Positions 9,254 to 16,930 of a stretch of DNA of 64,000 bases are shown in pieces. The DNA is taken from positions 62,001-126,000 of the forward strand of contig WQZN01000002.1 of NCBI GenBank assembly GCA_009780695.1, written 5' to 3'. Source of the stretch: Microbacteriaceae bacterium. GTDB lineage: Bacteria; Actinomycetota; Actinomycetes; Actinomycetales; Microbacteriaceae. Position 1 is the first letter of the stretch, and every line of letters begins with the position of its first letter. The notes beneath the pieces are model-generated. The model made no database searches. It saw nothing but the letters and a program-made list of their open reading frames with translations, and had not been told where the DNA came from. The translations under genes were made by a program, and so were the position numbers.

Positions 9254-9331
9254 CCCGCAGGCGACCGCATCGCCGTCGCTTTACCGGTTAAGTTCGGTGA
9301 CGCACGGTTACGGGCACGGCCGTGACTACGA

Positions 9332-9337
9332 GATAAT
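9332..9337 (+). promoter_or_regulatory. Putative -10 box of the DUF3117 gene
   Basis: GATAAT, with a weak TTACGG 18 nt further upstream as possible -35. A start near 9344 leaves a short leader containing AAAGGGGAG (9352-9360) directly before the ATG at 9365. Confidence 0.45.
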
Positions 9338-9364
9338 GGCTACAAACCACGAAAGGGGAGCTAC

Positions 9365-9538
9365 ATGGCGGCCATGAAGCCGAGAACCGGAGACGGACCC
9401 ATGGAGGCTGTCAAGGAGGGGCGCCTGATCATCGTTCGCGTGCCTCTCGAGGGCGGCGGGCGTCTGGTCGTATCGGTCAACGACGACGAGGCCAAGGAGC
9501 TTCACGACGCGCTCGCAGCTGCCATCGGCGGCAACTGA
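9365..9538 (+). CDS. DUF3117 small protein
   Basis: 57 aa, very small but conserved across Actinobacteria; function unknown. The protein reads 'MAAMKPRTGDGPMEAVKEGR' and continues with the two-strand pattern 'LIIVRVPLEGGGRLVVSV' and a helical end 'DEAKELHDALAAAI', matching the DUF3117 family in length and sequence. A strong ribosome binding site (AAAGGGGAG) precedes the ATG by 4 nt and a perfect-stem terminator follows at 9566-9597, so it is probably a monocistronic, well-expressed gene. Confidence 0.9.
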   Translation: MAAMKPRTGDGPMEAVKEGRLIIVRVPLEGGGRLVVSVNDDEAKELHDALAAAIGGN

Positions 9539-9565
9539 CACCGCGTCCGACTGGCATGACGGTCA

Positions 9566-9597
9566 CACGAAAGCCGCCCGAGGGGGCGGCTTTCGTG
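9566..9597. terminator. Intrinsic terminator after the DUF3117 gene
   Basis: Perfect 14-bp stem (CACGAAAGCCGCCC / GGGCGGCTTTCGTG) with a 4-nt loop. It lies between the convergent DUF3117 and O-methyltransferase genes, so it can serve both strands. Confidence 0.85.
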
Positions 9598-9623
9598 GTT
9601 AATGAGCGGGTGAGGCCGCGGCG

Positions 9624-10256
9624 TTACGCCGTCAGCTTCGTGATCTGCAGCAGCCCGTCGCCGACGGTGGACAGCGCGCTGACGACGGCGCCCGAGCCGG
9701 AGATCTCGGTGATGAGGGTGCGGAACGCGGTCGCGACGTCGTCGCGGTTCGCAGGGTTGCCGACCTTGCCCTGCCAGAGGGCGTGCGGCACGAGCACGGT
9801 GCCGCCCGGGCGCGCCAGGCGCAGGCCGTGCTCGACGTACTCGATGACGTTCGCGGCATCCGCATCGATGAAGACGATGTCGTAGGCGTTCTCGTTCATG
9901 CGCGGCAGCACATCGAGCGCACGGCCGCCGATGAGGCGCGTCTTGGCCGGCATGTAGCCGCCTTCGGTGAAGAACTGGCGGGCCGCCTGCTGATGGTCGA
10001 TCTCGGTGTCGATGCTCGTGAGCTCGGCATCGGGTGCGCCGCGCAGCAGCCAGAGCCCCGAGACGCCGACGCCGGTGCCGATCTCGATGATCTTCGCTGC
10101 GGCGGTGGCGGCGGCGATGACGCAGGCCTGAGCGCCCACGGCCGGCGCGATCGGGGTCACGCCGAGCTCGAGCGCGTGCTGGCGCGCACGCGCGATGACC
10201 TCGCTCTCGACGACCGCATCGTTCGCGAACTTCCAGTTGATGTCGTTGTCCGACAT
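9624..10256 (-). CDS. SAM-dependent O-methyltransferase (class I)
   Basis: 210 aa methyltransferase of the catechol/caffeoyl-CoA O-methyltransferase-like family. SAM-binding motif I is visible as 'IIEIGTGVGVSGLWLLRGAP', followed by 'LTSIDTEIDHQQ' (acidic end of beta-2), 'YDIVFIDADAANVIEYVEHG' (metal/SAM region) and 'RLARPGGTVLVPHALWQGKV'. ATG 10256 is preferred over an upstream ATG 33 nt away because GGAGG sits 7 nt before it. In related actinobacteria this gene stands beside sigE-rseA-htrA-tatB; here tatB follows directly and divergently. Substrate unknown. Confidence 0.9.
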   Translation of the reverse strand: MSDNDINWKFANDAVVESEVIARARQHALELGVTPIAPAVGAQACVIAAATAAAKIIEIGTGVGVSGLWLLRGAPDAELTSIDTEIDHQQAARQFFTEGGYMPAKTRLIGGRALDVLPRMNENAYDIVFIDADAANVIEYVEHGLRLARPGGTVLVPHALWQGKVGNPANRDDVATAFRTLITEISGSGAVVSALSTVGDGLLQITKLTA

Positions 10257-10330
10257 GGGCCTCCGTACCTCGACCTTCAGGATAGCCACCGGTCCCCAGG
10301 GAGCAGGTCTGGCTCACTGCTTCGACCGAT

Positions 10331-10336
10331 TACGAT
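10331..10336 (+). promoter_or_regulatory. -10 box of tatB (leaderless)
   Basis: TACGAT followed by 6 nt (gtgggg) and the ATG at 10343. This favours the ATG over the GTG at 10337. Confidence 0.55.
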
Positions 10337-10342
10337 GTGGGG

Positions 10343-10744
10343 ATGCTCGGTGGGATTTCGTTCGACAAGGTGTTGGTCATCGCGGCCATCGCCGTGATGC
10401 TCATCGGGCCGCAGCGACTGCCGATGTACGCGGAGAAGCTCGGTGGCTTCGTCCGCAATCTGCGCAAGTACGCCGACGGCGCGCGCGACCGCATGCGCGA
10501 CGAGGTCGGCGCCGACGTCTTCGACGAGATCGACTGGAAGAAGCTCGACCCGCGTCAGTACGACCCGCGGCGCATCATCCGCGACGCCCTGTCCGTCGAC
10601 GAGATCATGGCCGAGGTCGGCGACGTCGTGAACGGCACACCGCACGAGGAGCCGCAGGTCGTCGGCATCGCGTCGGTGGCCACGCGCGCGGCCGCACGCC
10701 TCGAGGCGGGGGCGCTGCCGCCCTTCGACCCCGAGGCCACCTGA
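10343..10744 (+). CDS. tatB: Twin-arginine translocase subunit TatB
   Basis: 133 aa. An N-terminal membrane helix with the TatA/B hinge ('FDKVLVIAAIAVMLIGPQRL') is followed by a long amphipathic, charged helix ('KLGGFVRNLRKYADGARDRM') and an acidic, flexible tail. The single membrane anchor, the length above 100 aa and location next to mrp are typical of actinobacterial TatB, part of the receptor complex that handles folded exported proteins. At least one Tat client occurs in the window (the lipoprotein at 42311-43648). No sigE-rseA-htrA genes lie upstream. Confidence 0.88.
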   Translation: MLGGISFDKVLVIAAIAVMLIGPQRLPMYAEKLGGFVRNLRKYADGARDRMRDEVGADVFDEIDWKKLDPRQYDPRRIIRDALSVDEIMAEVGDVVNGTPHEEPQVVGIASVATRAAARLEAGALPPFDPEAT

Positions 10745-10789
10745 GCCTTCGGCCCATCAGCACGTCGCGCCGTGCCGAACCGTGCATCG

Positions 10790-10920
10790 AACTCACCCGA
10801 AGTGTGAGTTCCGGCTCCTCCCTCGCGTGAACCACGGCCTCAACTCACACGTGGGGTGAGTTCGGGCTCGTCTCAGCGGATGCCGGTGACCTCGACTCAC
10901 ACGAGGGGTGGGTTCCGGCG
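10790..10920. repeat. 52-bp-period imperfect tandem repeat, locus A (three units)
   Basis: Units begin at 10790, 10842 and 10894, exactly 52 bp apart. Each opens with a conserved block like AACTCACACGTGGGGTGAGT, whose ends (AACTCAC / GTGAGTT) are inverted copies, followed by about 28 bp of weaker similarity. The locus fills the gap between convergent tatB and mrp. A related array lies at 23337-23518. Confidence 0.8.
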
Positions 10921-10929
10921 CCAGCCGAG

Positions 10930-12060
10930 TCAACTGAGGTGCACTCCGAGGCGCAGCCCCGAGAGGTTGCGCGGCCGCGTGGCCAGGCCGTCGGCGATCG
11001 CGTTGATGACGGCTCCGGCCGGGTCCTCGGCGCCGGACAGCGCGATCGGCGCGCCCGCGTCGCCGCCCTCGCGCAGCGGCACGGAGAGCGGCACCTTTCC
11101 GAGCAGCGGCGCGCCCAGTTCGCCCGCGACGATCGCGCCGCCGCCCGAGCCGAACAGCTCGAGCACCGAGCCGTCGGGCTGGGCCAGGCCGGACATGTTC
11201 TCGATGACGCCGTAGACCCTCTGGCCCGTCTGCGCCGCGAGCGCGCCCGAGCGCACCGCGACCTCGGCCGCCGCGGCCTGCGGGGTCGTCACGACGATCA
11301 CCTCGGCGTTCGGCAGCAGCTGGCCGACCGAGATCGCGACGTCCCCGGTGCCGGGGGGCAGGTCGAGCAGCAGCGCATCGAGGTCGCCGAAGTACACGTC
11401 GGTGAGGAACTGCTGGATGGTGCGGTGCAGCATCGGCCCGCGCCAGGCGACCGCCGACGACGGCCCCTGGCCCTTCTCGGGGTCGAGGAACATGCCGATC
11501 GAGATGACCTTCACGCCGAAGGCGACCGGCGGCAGGATCATCTCGCCGACCCGCGTCGGGCGCGCCGTGCCGAGGCCGAGGATGCCGGGGATCGAGAAGC
11601 CGTGCACATCGGCATCCACGAGTCCCACGCGCAGCCCGCGCGCGGCCAGGGCGACCGCGAGGTTCGCCGTGAGGGTCGACTTGCCGACGCCGCCCTTGCC
11701 CGAGGTCACCGCGTAGACGCGGGTCAGCGAGTCGGGGCCAAAGGGCATCACGCGGGCGCGACCGCCGCGCAGCCGGTCGGTCAGCTCGGTGCGCTCGGCC
11801 GGCGTCATGACGCCGATGTTCAGCTCGAGCGACGCGACGCCGGGGACGCCGAGCGCGGCTGCGCGGACGTCGCGTTCGATGCGGTCGGCGGCGGGGCATC
11901 CCACGATCGTCAGCTTGATGTCGACGGATGCCGCGCCCTCGGGGTCGGCCGAGACGGCGCCGACCATGCCGAGCTCGGTGATGGGCCGGCGGATCTCGGG
12001 GTCGATGACGGTGTCGAGCGCGCGCTCGATGCGCGCGGCGAGGTCAGTCAACGGCGGCAT
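10930..12060 (-). CDS. mrp: Mrp/ApbC/NBP35-family iron-sulfur cluster carrier ATPase
   Basis: 376 aa P-loop protein that assembles or delivers Fe-S clusters to apoproteins. An N-terminal MIP18/DUF59 domain (about residues 5-95) precedes the deviant Walker A 'SGKGGVGKS' (120-128), switch 'VDADVHGFSIPGILG' and Walker B 'LLLDLPPGTGD'. The Cys-x-x-Cys that E. coli Mrp uses to hold a cluster is absent: after 'VIENMSG' the sequence reads 'LAQPDGSVLELFGSGGG'. The start overlaps the 3' end of the DUF1003 gene by 17 bp, so the minus-strand trio MgtE-N/CBS, DUF1003 and mrp is an operon. Confidence 0.93.
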   Translation of the reverse strand: MPPLTDLAARIERALDTVIDPEIRRPITELGMVGAVSADPEGAASVDIKLTIVGCPAADRIERDVRAAALGVPGVASLELNIGVMTPAERTELTDRLRGGRARVMPFGPDSLTRVYAVTSGKGGVGKSTLTANLAVALAARGLRVGLVDADVHGFSIPGILGLGTARPTRVGEMILPPVAFGVKVISIGMFLDPEKGQGPSSAVAWRGPMLHRTIQQFLTDVYFGDLDALLLDLPPGTGDVAISVGQLLPNAEVIVVTTPQAAAAEVAVRSGALAAQTGQRVYGVIENMSGLAQPDGSVLELFGSGGGAIVAGELGAPLLGKVPLSVPLREGGDAGAPIALSGAEDPAGAVINAIADGLATRPRNLSGLRLGVHLS

Positions 12061-12547
12061 CCCGATCGTCCTCGCGCAGCTCGTCGAGCAGGCCGCGCAG
12101 TTCCTGCCGGATGAAGTCGCGCGTCGGGGCCTCGCGCAGCGCGAGGCGCAGGGCGACGACCTCGCGGGCGAGGTACTCGGTGTCGGCGAGGTTGCGGGCG
12201 GCCTGCTGGCGGTCCTGCTCGAACTGCACGCGATCGCGGTCGTCCTGGCGGTTCTGCGCGAGCAGGATCAGGGGAGCGGCGTAGGAGGCCTGCAGCGACA
12301 GCACGAGCGTCAGCACGGTGAAGCCGTACTTCTGCGAGTCGAAGCGCCAGGTCTCGGGGGCGAGCGAGTTCCAGCCCAGCCAGACGATGCAGAAGATCGT
12401 GAGGCCGGCGATGAACCACGGCGTGCCCATCGCCCGCGCGAGCCACTCGGTGAAGCGGCCGAAGCGGTCGGTGCCGCCACGGCGCATGCGGCGCGCGAGG
12501 CCCTTCGGGGAATCCAGGCCGAAGCCGCGGTTGTCGACACGGGCCAT
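12044..12547 (-). CDS. DUF1003 membrane protein
   Basis: 167 aa. Two transmembrane helices ('TPWFIAGLTIFCIVWLGWN' and 'GFTVLTLVLSLQASYAAPLI') and the following 'LAQNRQDDRDR' are the DUF1003 hallmark; the C-terminal ~65 residues form a charged coiled coil. Function is unknown, though DUF1003 proteins are repeatedly found beside MgtE-N/CBS proteins, as here. ATG 12547 is chosen because a G6 tract lies 7 nt upstream; a GTG at 12553 overlaps the previous stop. It is translationally coupled to both neighbours. Confidence 0.9.
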   Translation of the reverse strand: MARVDNRGFGLDSPKGLARRMRRGGTDRFGRFTEWLARAMGTPWFIAGLTIFCIVWLGWNSLAPETWRFDSQKYGFTVLTLVLSLQASYAAPLILLAQNRQDDRDRVQFEQDRQQAARNLADTEYLAREVVALRLALREAPTRDFIRQELRGLLDELREDDRDAAVD

Positions 12548-12549
12548 GG

Positions 12550-13851
12550 TCACGCCCCCCGGACGATGTCGATGCTGCCGGTGCGGGCTGCGGCGATGCG
12601 CCGCAGCTCGGCCGCCTTGCCGTCGCGCACGCGCCAGTCGTCGGGCAGCAGGTGGTCGAGGATGTCGTCGATCGTGACGACCCCGACGAGGCGGTTCGCG
12701 TCGTCGACCACGGGGATCGAGACGAGGTTGTAGCTCGCCAGCGTGCGCGAGACCTCGGCGATCGTCGCCTCGACGTGCACCGGCTCGAGCTCGGCGTCGA
12801 CGAGGGCGCCCAGCCGCTCATGCGGCGGGTGGCGCAGCATGCGTTGGAAGTGCACCGTGCCGAGGAAGCGGCCCGTCGGCGGGTCGTAGGGTGGCATCGT
12901 GAGATAGACGGCGGATGCCAGCGCCGGCGCGAGCTCGTCGCGGCGGATCTCGGCGAGCGCCTCGGCCACGGTCGCGTCGGCCGACATGATGACCGGCTCG
13001 GTCGTCATGAGGCCGCCCGCCGAGTTCGGCGCGTAGTTCAGCAGCATGCGCACGTCGTCGGCCTCTTCGGGCTCCATGAGCGCGAGCAGGTGCTCGCGGT
13101 CGGACTCGGGTAGCTGCGCGACGAGGTCGGCTGCGTCGTCGGGCTGCATCTGGTCGAGCACGGCGGCGACGTGCTCGTCGTCGAGCGAGCGCAGCAGCTC
13201 GACCTGATCGGTCTCCTGCATCTCCTCCAGGGCGTCCGCCAGCCGTTCGTCGGGCAGCTCGGCGGCGACCTCGACGCGGCGTTCCTCGGGCAGCTCGAGC
13301 AGGCTCGACGCCAGGTCGGCGGGCTTCAGATCGCTCAGGGTGGCGATGAGCTTCTCGGCCGATTGGGGCTCGCCGCTCACGACGTCGGCGTGCACCTCGG
13401 CCCACGTGGCGAACTGCGTCGCGCCCTTGGCGAACGGCGAGGCGGAGGTCTTCGGCCGGCGGACGAACAGCTGCGAGACATCCCACAACCCGCTCGGAGC
13501 CTGCACGATCGCGACGTCCTCGATGACGGCGGTGCCGCTGCCGTCGGCGAAGTCGACCTGGCGGCCCAGGATCTCGGCGATGATGCGGGTCTCGCCGACG
13601 CGGGGCTCGAAGCGGCGCACGTTGATGAGGCCGGTCGTGATGACCTGGCCGGCGCCGATCGACGTGACACGCGTGATGGAGACGAAGACGCGGCGCTTGC
13701 CCGGGATCTCGACGACGAGGCCGACGACACGCGGGGACGCGTCGGCGCGGAAGACGACGACCACGTCGCGAACCTTGCCCACGCGGTCACCTGCGGGATC
13801 GAAGACCAGGCAGGCCGCCAGGCGTGCCACGAAGACGCGCTCTGCACTCAC
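12550..13851 (-). CDS. MgtE N-domain / CBS-pair protein without transport domain
   Basis: 433 aa cytoplasmic protein. In order: a PRC-barrel-like N-terminal region (about 1-135), the MgtE superhelical N domain ('SSLLELPEERRVEVAAELPD', 'LLRSLDDEHVAAVLDQMQPD', 'RMLLNYAPNSAGGLMT', about 155-280) and a CBS pair (about 285-405, 'VSIPVVDDANRLVGVVTIDD'). The five-helix Mg2+ channel of real MgtE is absent, so this resembles the regulatory half only and may act as an Mg2+ or nucleotide sensor; that role is inferred. GTG start with TAGGGT -10 box 6 nt upstream. It heads the DUF1003-mrp operon. Confidence 0.88.
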   Translation of the reverse strand: MSAERVFVARLAACLVFDPAGDRVGKVRDVVVVFRADASPRVVGLVVEIPGKRRVFVSITRVTSIGAGQVITTGLINVRRFEPRVGETRIIAEILGRQVDFADGSGTAVIEDVAIVQAPSGLWDVSQLFVRRPKTSASPFAKGATQFATWAEVHADVVSGEPQSAEKLIATLSDLKPADLASSLLELPEERRVEVAAELPDERLADALEEMQETDQVELLRSLDDEHVAAVLDQMQPDDAADLVAQLPESDREHLLALMEPEEADDVRMLLNYAPNSAGGLMTTEPVIMSADATVAEALAEIRRDELAPALASAVYLTMPPYDPPTGRFLGTVHFQRMLRHPPHERLGALVDAELEPVHVEATIAEVSRTLASYNLVSIPVVDDANRLVGVVTIDDILDHLLPDDWRVRDGKAAELRRIAAARTGSIDIVRGA

Positions 13852-13857
13852 GCCTCA

Positions 13858-13863
13858 ACCCTA
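13858..13863 (-). promoter_or_regulatory. -10 box of the MgtE-N/CBS gene (leaderless)
   Basis: Minus-strand TAGGGT, 6 nt before the GTG at 13851. A plus-strand CAGGAT (13894-13899), 6 nt before the ATG at 13906, is the likely divergent counterpart. Confidence 0.5.
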
Positions 13864-13905
13864 CTTGCGCGGTCCTTTCGCGCGGCTGCGTGCCAGGATG
13901 TCTGC

Positions 13906-14415
13906 ATGACCAACGCAGGCCCCCTCGGCGGGCGACGAGGAATTCCGGCTCCGACCGTGCCGAAGGGCGACGTCATCGCCTCCTACGAGACCTACGCCGA
14001 GGCGCAGCAGACCGTCGACGTGCTGGCCCGGGCGGACTTCCCGGTGGACCGCGTCTCCATCGTGGGCAACGACCTGAAGTCGGTCGAGCACATCACGGGC
14101 CGCCTCAGCTGGGGGCGCGTCGCGCTGTCCGGCGCGGCGAGCGGCGCCTGGTTCGGCATCTTCCTCGCGATCGTGCTGTTCATCTTCTCGCAGCGCTCCG
14201 ACCTCAGCTACGAGATCGCCGCCGTGCTGCTCGGCGCCGGCTTCGGCATGCTGTTCAGCCTCGTGTCGTACTCGCTGACCCGCAGCCGCCGCGACTACAC
14301 CTCGCAGACCGCGGTGCTCGCGACGTCCTACGCGGTCGTCGTCGACCCCGAGATGTCGAACCGCGCGCGCAACGTGCTCGCACAGAACGGCCGCGGCTCG
14401 GGCACGGTTCTCTAG
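13906..14415 (+). CDS. General stress protein 17M-like membrane protein
   Basis: 169 aa. The N-terminal domain ('GDVIASYETYAEAQQTVDVL', 'FPVDRVSIVGNDLKSVEHI') is the 17M/YflT-type domain. It is followed by two transmembrane helices with a glycine-zipper look ('ALSGAASGAWFGIFLAIVLF', 'AAVLLGAGFGMLFSLVSYSL'). Expected to be a stress-associated inner-membrane protein of unknown mechanism. The ATG is favoured by a -10-like CAGGAT 6 nt upstream. Its stop overlaps the convergent pepP stop by 4 bp. Confidence 0.85.
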   Translation: MTNAGPLGGRRGIPAPTVPKGDVIASYETYAEAQQTVDVLARADFPVDRVSIVGNDLKSVEHITGRLSWGRVALSGAASGAWFGIFLAIVLFIFSQRSDLSYEIAAVLLGAGFGMLFSLVSYSLTRSRRDYTSQTAVLATSYAVVVDPEMSNRARNVLAQNGRGSGTVL

Positions 14416-15893
14416 GGGCGCAGCGACGCCATCCAGGCCTCGACCTCGTCGGCCGTGCGCGGGATGCCCGCCGAGAGGTTCTCGACGCCGTCTTCCGTGA
14501 CGACGACGTCGTCCTCGATGCGCACGCCGATGCCGCGCAGGCGCTCGGGCACGGTCAGGTCGTCGGGCTGGAAGTAGAGCCCCGGCTCGATCGTGAAGAC
14601 CATGCCCGGCTCGAGGACGCCGTCGTGGTACATCTCGCGACGGGCGGCCGCGCAGTCGTGCACGTCGATGCCGAGGTGATGGCTCGTGCCGTGCACCATG
14701 TAGCGGCGGTGCTGCTGCTGGTCGGCCTCGAGCGCCTCTTCCGCGGTGACGGGCAGCAGGCCCCACTCGGCCGTGCGCTTCGCGATGACGGCCATCGCCG
14801 CGGCGTGCACCTCGCGGAAGCGGATGCCGGGCCGGGCGACGGCGAACGCGGCATCCGCCGCCTCGCGCACGGTCTCGTAGACGAGGCGCTGCGGGTCGGT
14901 GAAGGTGCCGTCGATCGGCAGCGTGCGGGTGATGTCGGCGGTGTAGAGGCTCTCGACCTCGATGCCGGCGTCGATCAGGATCAGCTCGCCGGGCTTCACG
15001 GCGCCGTCGTTGCGGGTCCAGTGCAGGATGCACGCGTGCGAGCCCGCCGCGGCGATCGTGTCGTAGCCGACGGCGTTGCCGTCGCCGCGTGCGCGGGTGT
15101 AGAAGACGCCCTCGACGACGCGCTCGCCGCGGGCGTGCTCGACGGCGCGGGGGAGCGCCCGGATGACGTCTTCGAAGCCGCGCTGCGTCGCCGCGACGGC
15201 CGCGCGCATCTCGGCGAGCTCGTATGCGTCCTTCACGAGGCGCAGCTCGGACAGGTCGCGCGCGAGCTGCGCGTCGCCCGCGAGGTCGGCCGCCTCGCCG
15301 CGCGCGCCGTCGACGGCGGCGGTGACGCCGGGGTCGGCCTCACGCACGACGAGCGTGTCGGCGTCGGCGGATGCCACGACGCCGGCCGCCCCGGCGATGC
15401 CCGCCGTCGCGAGCGCGAGATCGGCGGCCACCTGCGCGAGCGAGGGCCGCGCGCCGATCCAGAACTCGCCGATCTGCGGGTTCGAGTAGAACTCGTCGGA
15501 GTCGCGCCCGGCGCGCTCGCGGAAGTAGAGCGTGGCGTCGTGGCCCGTGGCGGTCGGCTCGAGCACGAGGACGGCGTCGGGTTCGGCGTCGGCGCCCCAG
15601 CCCGTGAGCCACGAGAAGGCCGAGTGCGCGCGGAAGGGGTAGTCGGTGTCGTTGCTGCGCACCTTCGCGGCGCCCGCGGGCACCACGAGGCGCTTGCCCG
15701 GGTGCAGGGCCGAGAGCGCGGCGCGGCGGGCGGCCGCGAACACCGCCTGCGCGCGGGCGGGTGGCGTGACATCCTCGCGATCGGCCCAGCCCGAGCCGAT
15801 GTACTGCTGGAACGCCGAAGCGGACGGGAGCGTCGATCGGTTCGAGGTGGCCCGAGGGGCCGTGGTCGTCGTCTGCACGTCGCTGGCTGCCAT
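14412..15893 (-). CDS. pepP: Xaa-Pro aminopeptidase (M24B, aminopeptidase P)
   Basis: 493 aa dinuclear metallopeptidase that cleaves N-terminal residues preceding proline. An N-terminal creatinase/AMP_N domain (about 45-200, 'SWLTGWGADAEPDAVLVLEP') precedes the pita-bread domain. All five metal ligands can be seen: Asp in 'ILIDAGIEV', Asp in 'TADITRTLPIDG', His in 'GTSHHLGIDVHD', Glu in 'FTIEPGLYF' and Glu in 'GVRIEDDVVVTEDG'. It contrasts with the degenerate M24 protein at 55615-56688. ATG start with GGAGG just upstream. It is divergent from the PHP gene. Confidence 0.95.
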   Translation of the reverse strand: MAASDVQTTTTAPRATSNRSTLPSASAFQQYIGSGWADREDVTPPARAQAVFAAARRAALSALHPGKRLVVPAGAAKVRSNDTDYPFRAHSAFSWLTGWGADAEPDAVLVLEPTATGHDATLYFRERAGRDSDEFYSNPQIGEFWIGARPSLAQVAADLALATAGIAGAAGVVASADADTLVVREADPGVTAAVDGARGEAADLAGDAQLARDLSELRLVKDAYELAEMRAAVAATQRGFEDVIRALPRAVEHARGERVVEGVFYTRARGDGNAVGYDTIAAAGSHACILHWTRNDGAVKPGELILIDAGIEVESLYTADITRTLPIDGTFTDPQRLVYETVREAADAAFAVARPGIRFREVHAAAMAVIAKRTAEWGLLPVTAEEALEADQQQHRRYMVHGTSHHLGIDVHDCAAARREMYHDGVLEPGMVFTIEPGLYFQPDDLTVPERLRGIGVRIEDDVVVTEDGVENLSAGIPRTADEVEAWMASLRP

Positions 15894-15930
15894 GCCTCCA
15901 TTGTCCCATCGGGGTGCGACATGCGCCGAT

Positions 15931-15936
15931 TACCAT
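15931..15936 (+). promoter_or_regulatory. -10 box of the PHP-domain gene (leaderless)
   Basis: TACCAT followed by 6 nt and the GTG at 15943. It fixes the start codon, since in-frame upstream sequence runs antisense to pepP. Confidence 0.55.
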
Positions 15937-15942
15937 TGGCAG

Positions 15943-16809
15943 GTGGATTTCCGCCCGCCGATCGACCTGCACACGCACTCGAGCGTGTCCGACGGCACGC
16001 AGTCGCCCGCGGAGCTCATGCGGGCCGCGTCCGCGGCGGGTCTCGGCACCGTCGCGCTCACCGACCACGACTCGACGGCGGGGTGGGCGGAGGCCGCGGC
16101 GGAGGCCGCACGGCTCGGCCTCGACTTCGTGCCCGGCATGGAGCTCTCGACGCGCTTCGGCTGGAAGAGCGTGCACATGCTCGCGTACTTCTTCGACCCC
16201 GCGTCGGCGGGTCTGGTCGCCGAGACGGAGCGGATCCGGGATGCCCGGCGCACCCGCGCCGAGACGATCGTGACGCGTCTCGCGGCGGACTACGAGCTGA
16301 CCTGGGACGACGTCCTCGCGCACACCGCGCCGGGGGCGACCGTGGGGCGCCCGCACATCGCCGACGCCCTCGTCACGCGCGGCCATGTCGGCACCCGCAG
16401 CGAGGCGTTCGAGACGCTGCTGCACCCGCGCGGCGGCTATTTCGAGCCGCTCTACGCCCCCTCGCCGCTCGAAGGGGTCGCGCTGATCCGGGAGGCCGGC
16501 GGCGTCGCCGTGCTCGCGCACCCCGCCACCCGCGGGCGCGACAACGTGCTCGACGAGCGGTATCTGACCTCGCTCGTGGATGCCGGCCTCGCCGGCCTCG
16601 AGATCGACCACCGCGAGAACACCGAGGACGGGCGCGCGTACCTGCGCGCGTTCGCGGCACGCCACGGTCTCGTCGTCACCGGCTCGAGCGACTACCACGG
16701 CGCGGGCAAGCCGAATCTGCTGGGGGAGAACCTCACGGACCCCGAGGCGCTCGCCCGCATCGCTCGCGGATCGAAACATCTTTCGGGTGCTCGAAATCCT
16801 TTGCGATAA
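15943..16809 (+). CDS. PHP-domain phosphoesterase (RNase AM/YciV-like)
   Basis: 288 aa metal-dependent phosphoesterase. The PHP motifs are in order: 'IDLHTHSSVSDG' (HxH), 'ALTDHDSTAGW', 'FVPGMELST', 'VAVLAHPATRG', 'GLEIDHREN' and 'VVTGSSDYHGAGKPN'. These are the ligands for a trinuclear metal centre. Length and motif spacing match the YciV/RNase AM and 3',5'-nucleoside bisphosphate phosphatase group. Substrate is inferred only. The xylanase promoter region follows directly. Confidence 0.9.
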   Translation: MDFRPPIDLHTHSSVSDGTQSPAELMRAASAAGLGTVALTDHDSTAGWAEAAAEAARLGLDFVPGMELSTRFGWKSVHMLAYFFDPASAGLVAETERIRDARRTRAETIVTRLAADYELTWDDVLAHTAPGATVGRPHIADALVTRGHVGTRSEAFETLLHPRGGYFEPLYAPSPLEGVALIREAGGVAVLAHPATRGRDNVLDERYLTSLVDAGLAGLEIDHRENTEDGRAYLRAFAARHGLVVTGSSDYHGAGKPNLLGENLTDPEALARIARGSKHLSGARNPLR

Positions 16810-16817
16810 CGGTTTCG
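16772..16817. promoter_or_regulatory. LacI-like operator candidates upstream of the xylanase gene
   Basis: CGAAA-catc-TTTCG at 16772-16785 (inside the PHP 3' end) and a near-palindrome CGATAACGGTTTCG at 16804-16817 resemble LacI-family operators (GAAANCGNTTTC type). They lie about 115-160 bp upstream of the xylanase start. Low-confidence call from shape only. Confidence 0.35.
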
Positions 16818-16930
16818 TGGATGTCCCGGGAACTGGTAGCTTCTCGCTGAATACCGCGTGAGCGACAACAAAGTCGCCGACCGGTGCTCGCACCTCGCAC
16901 CACTCCCGCATGTCACGCAAAGGAGCGTCC

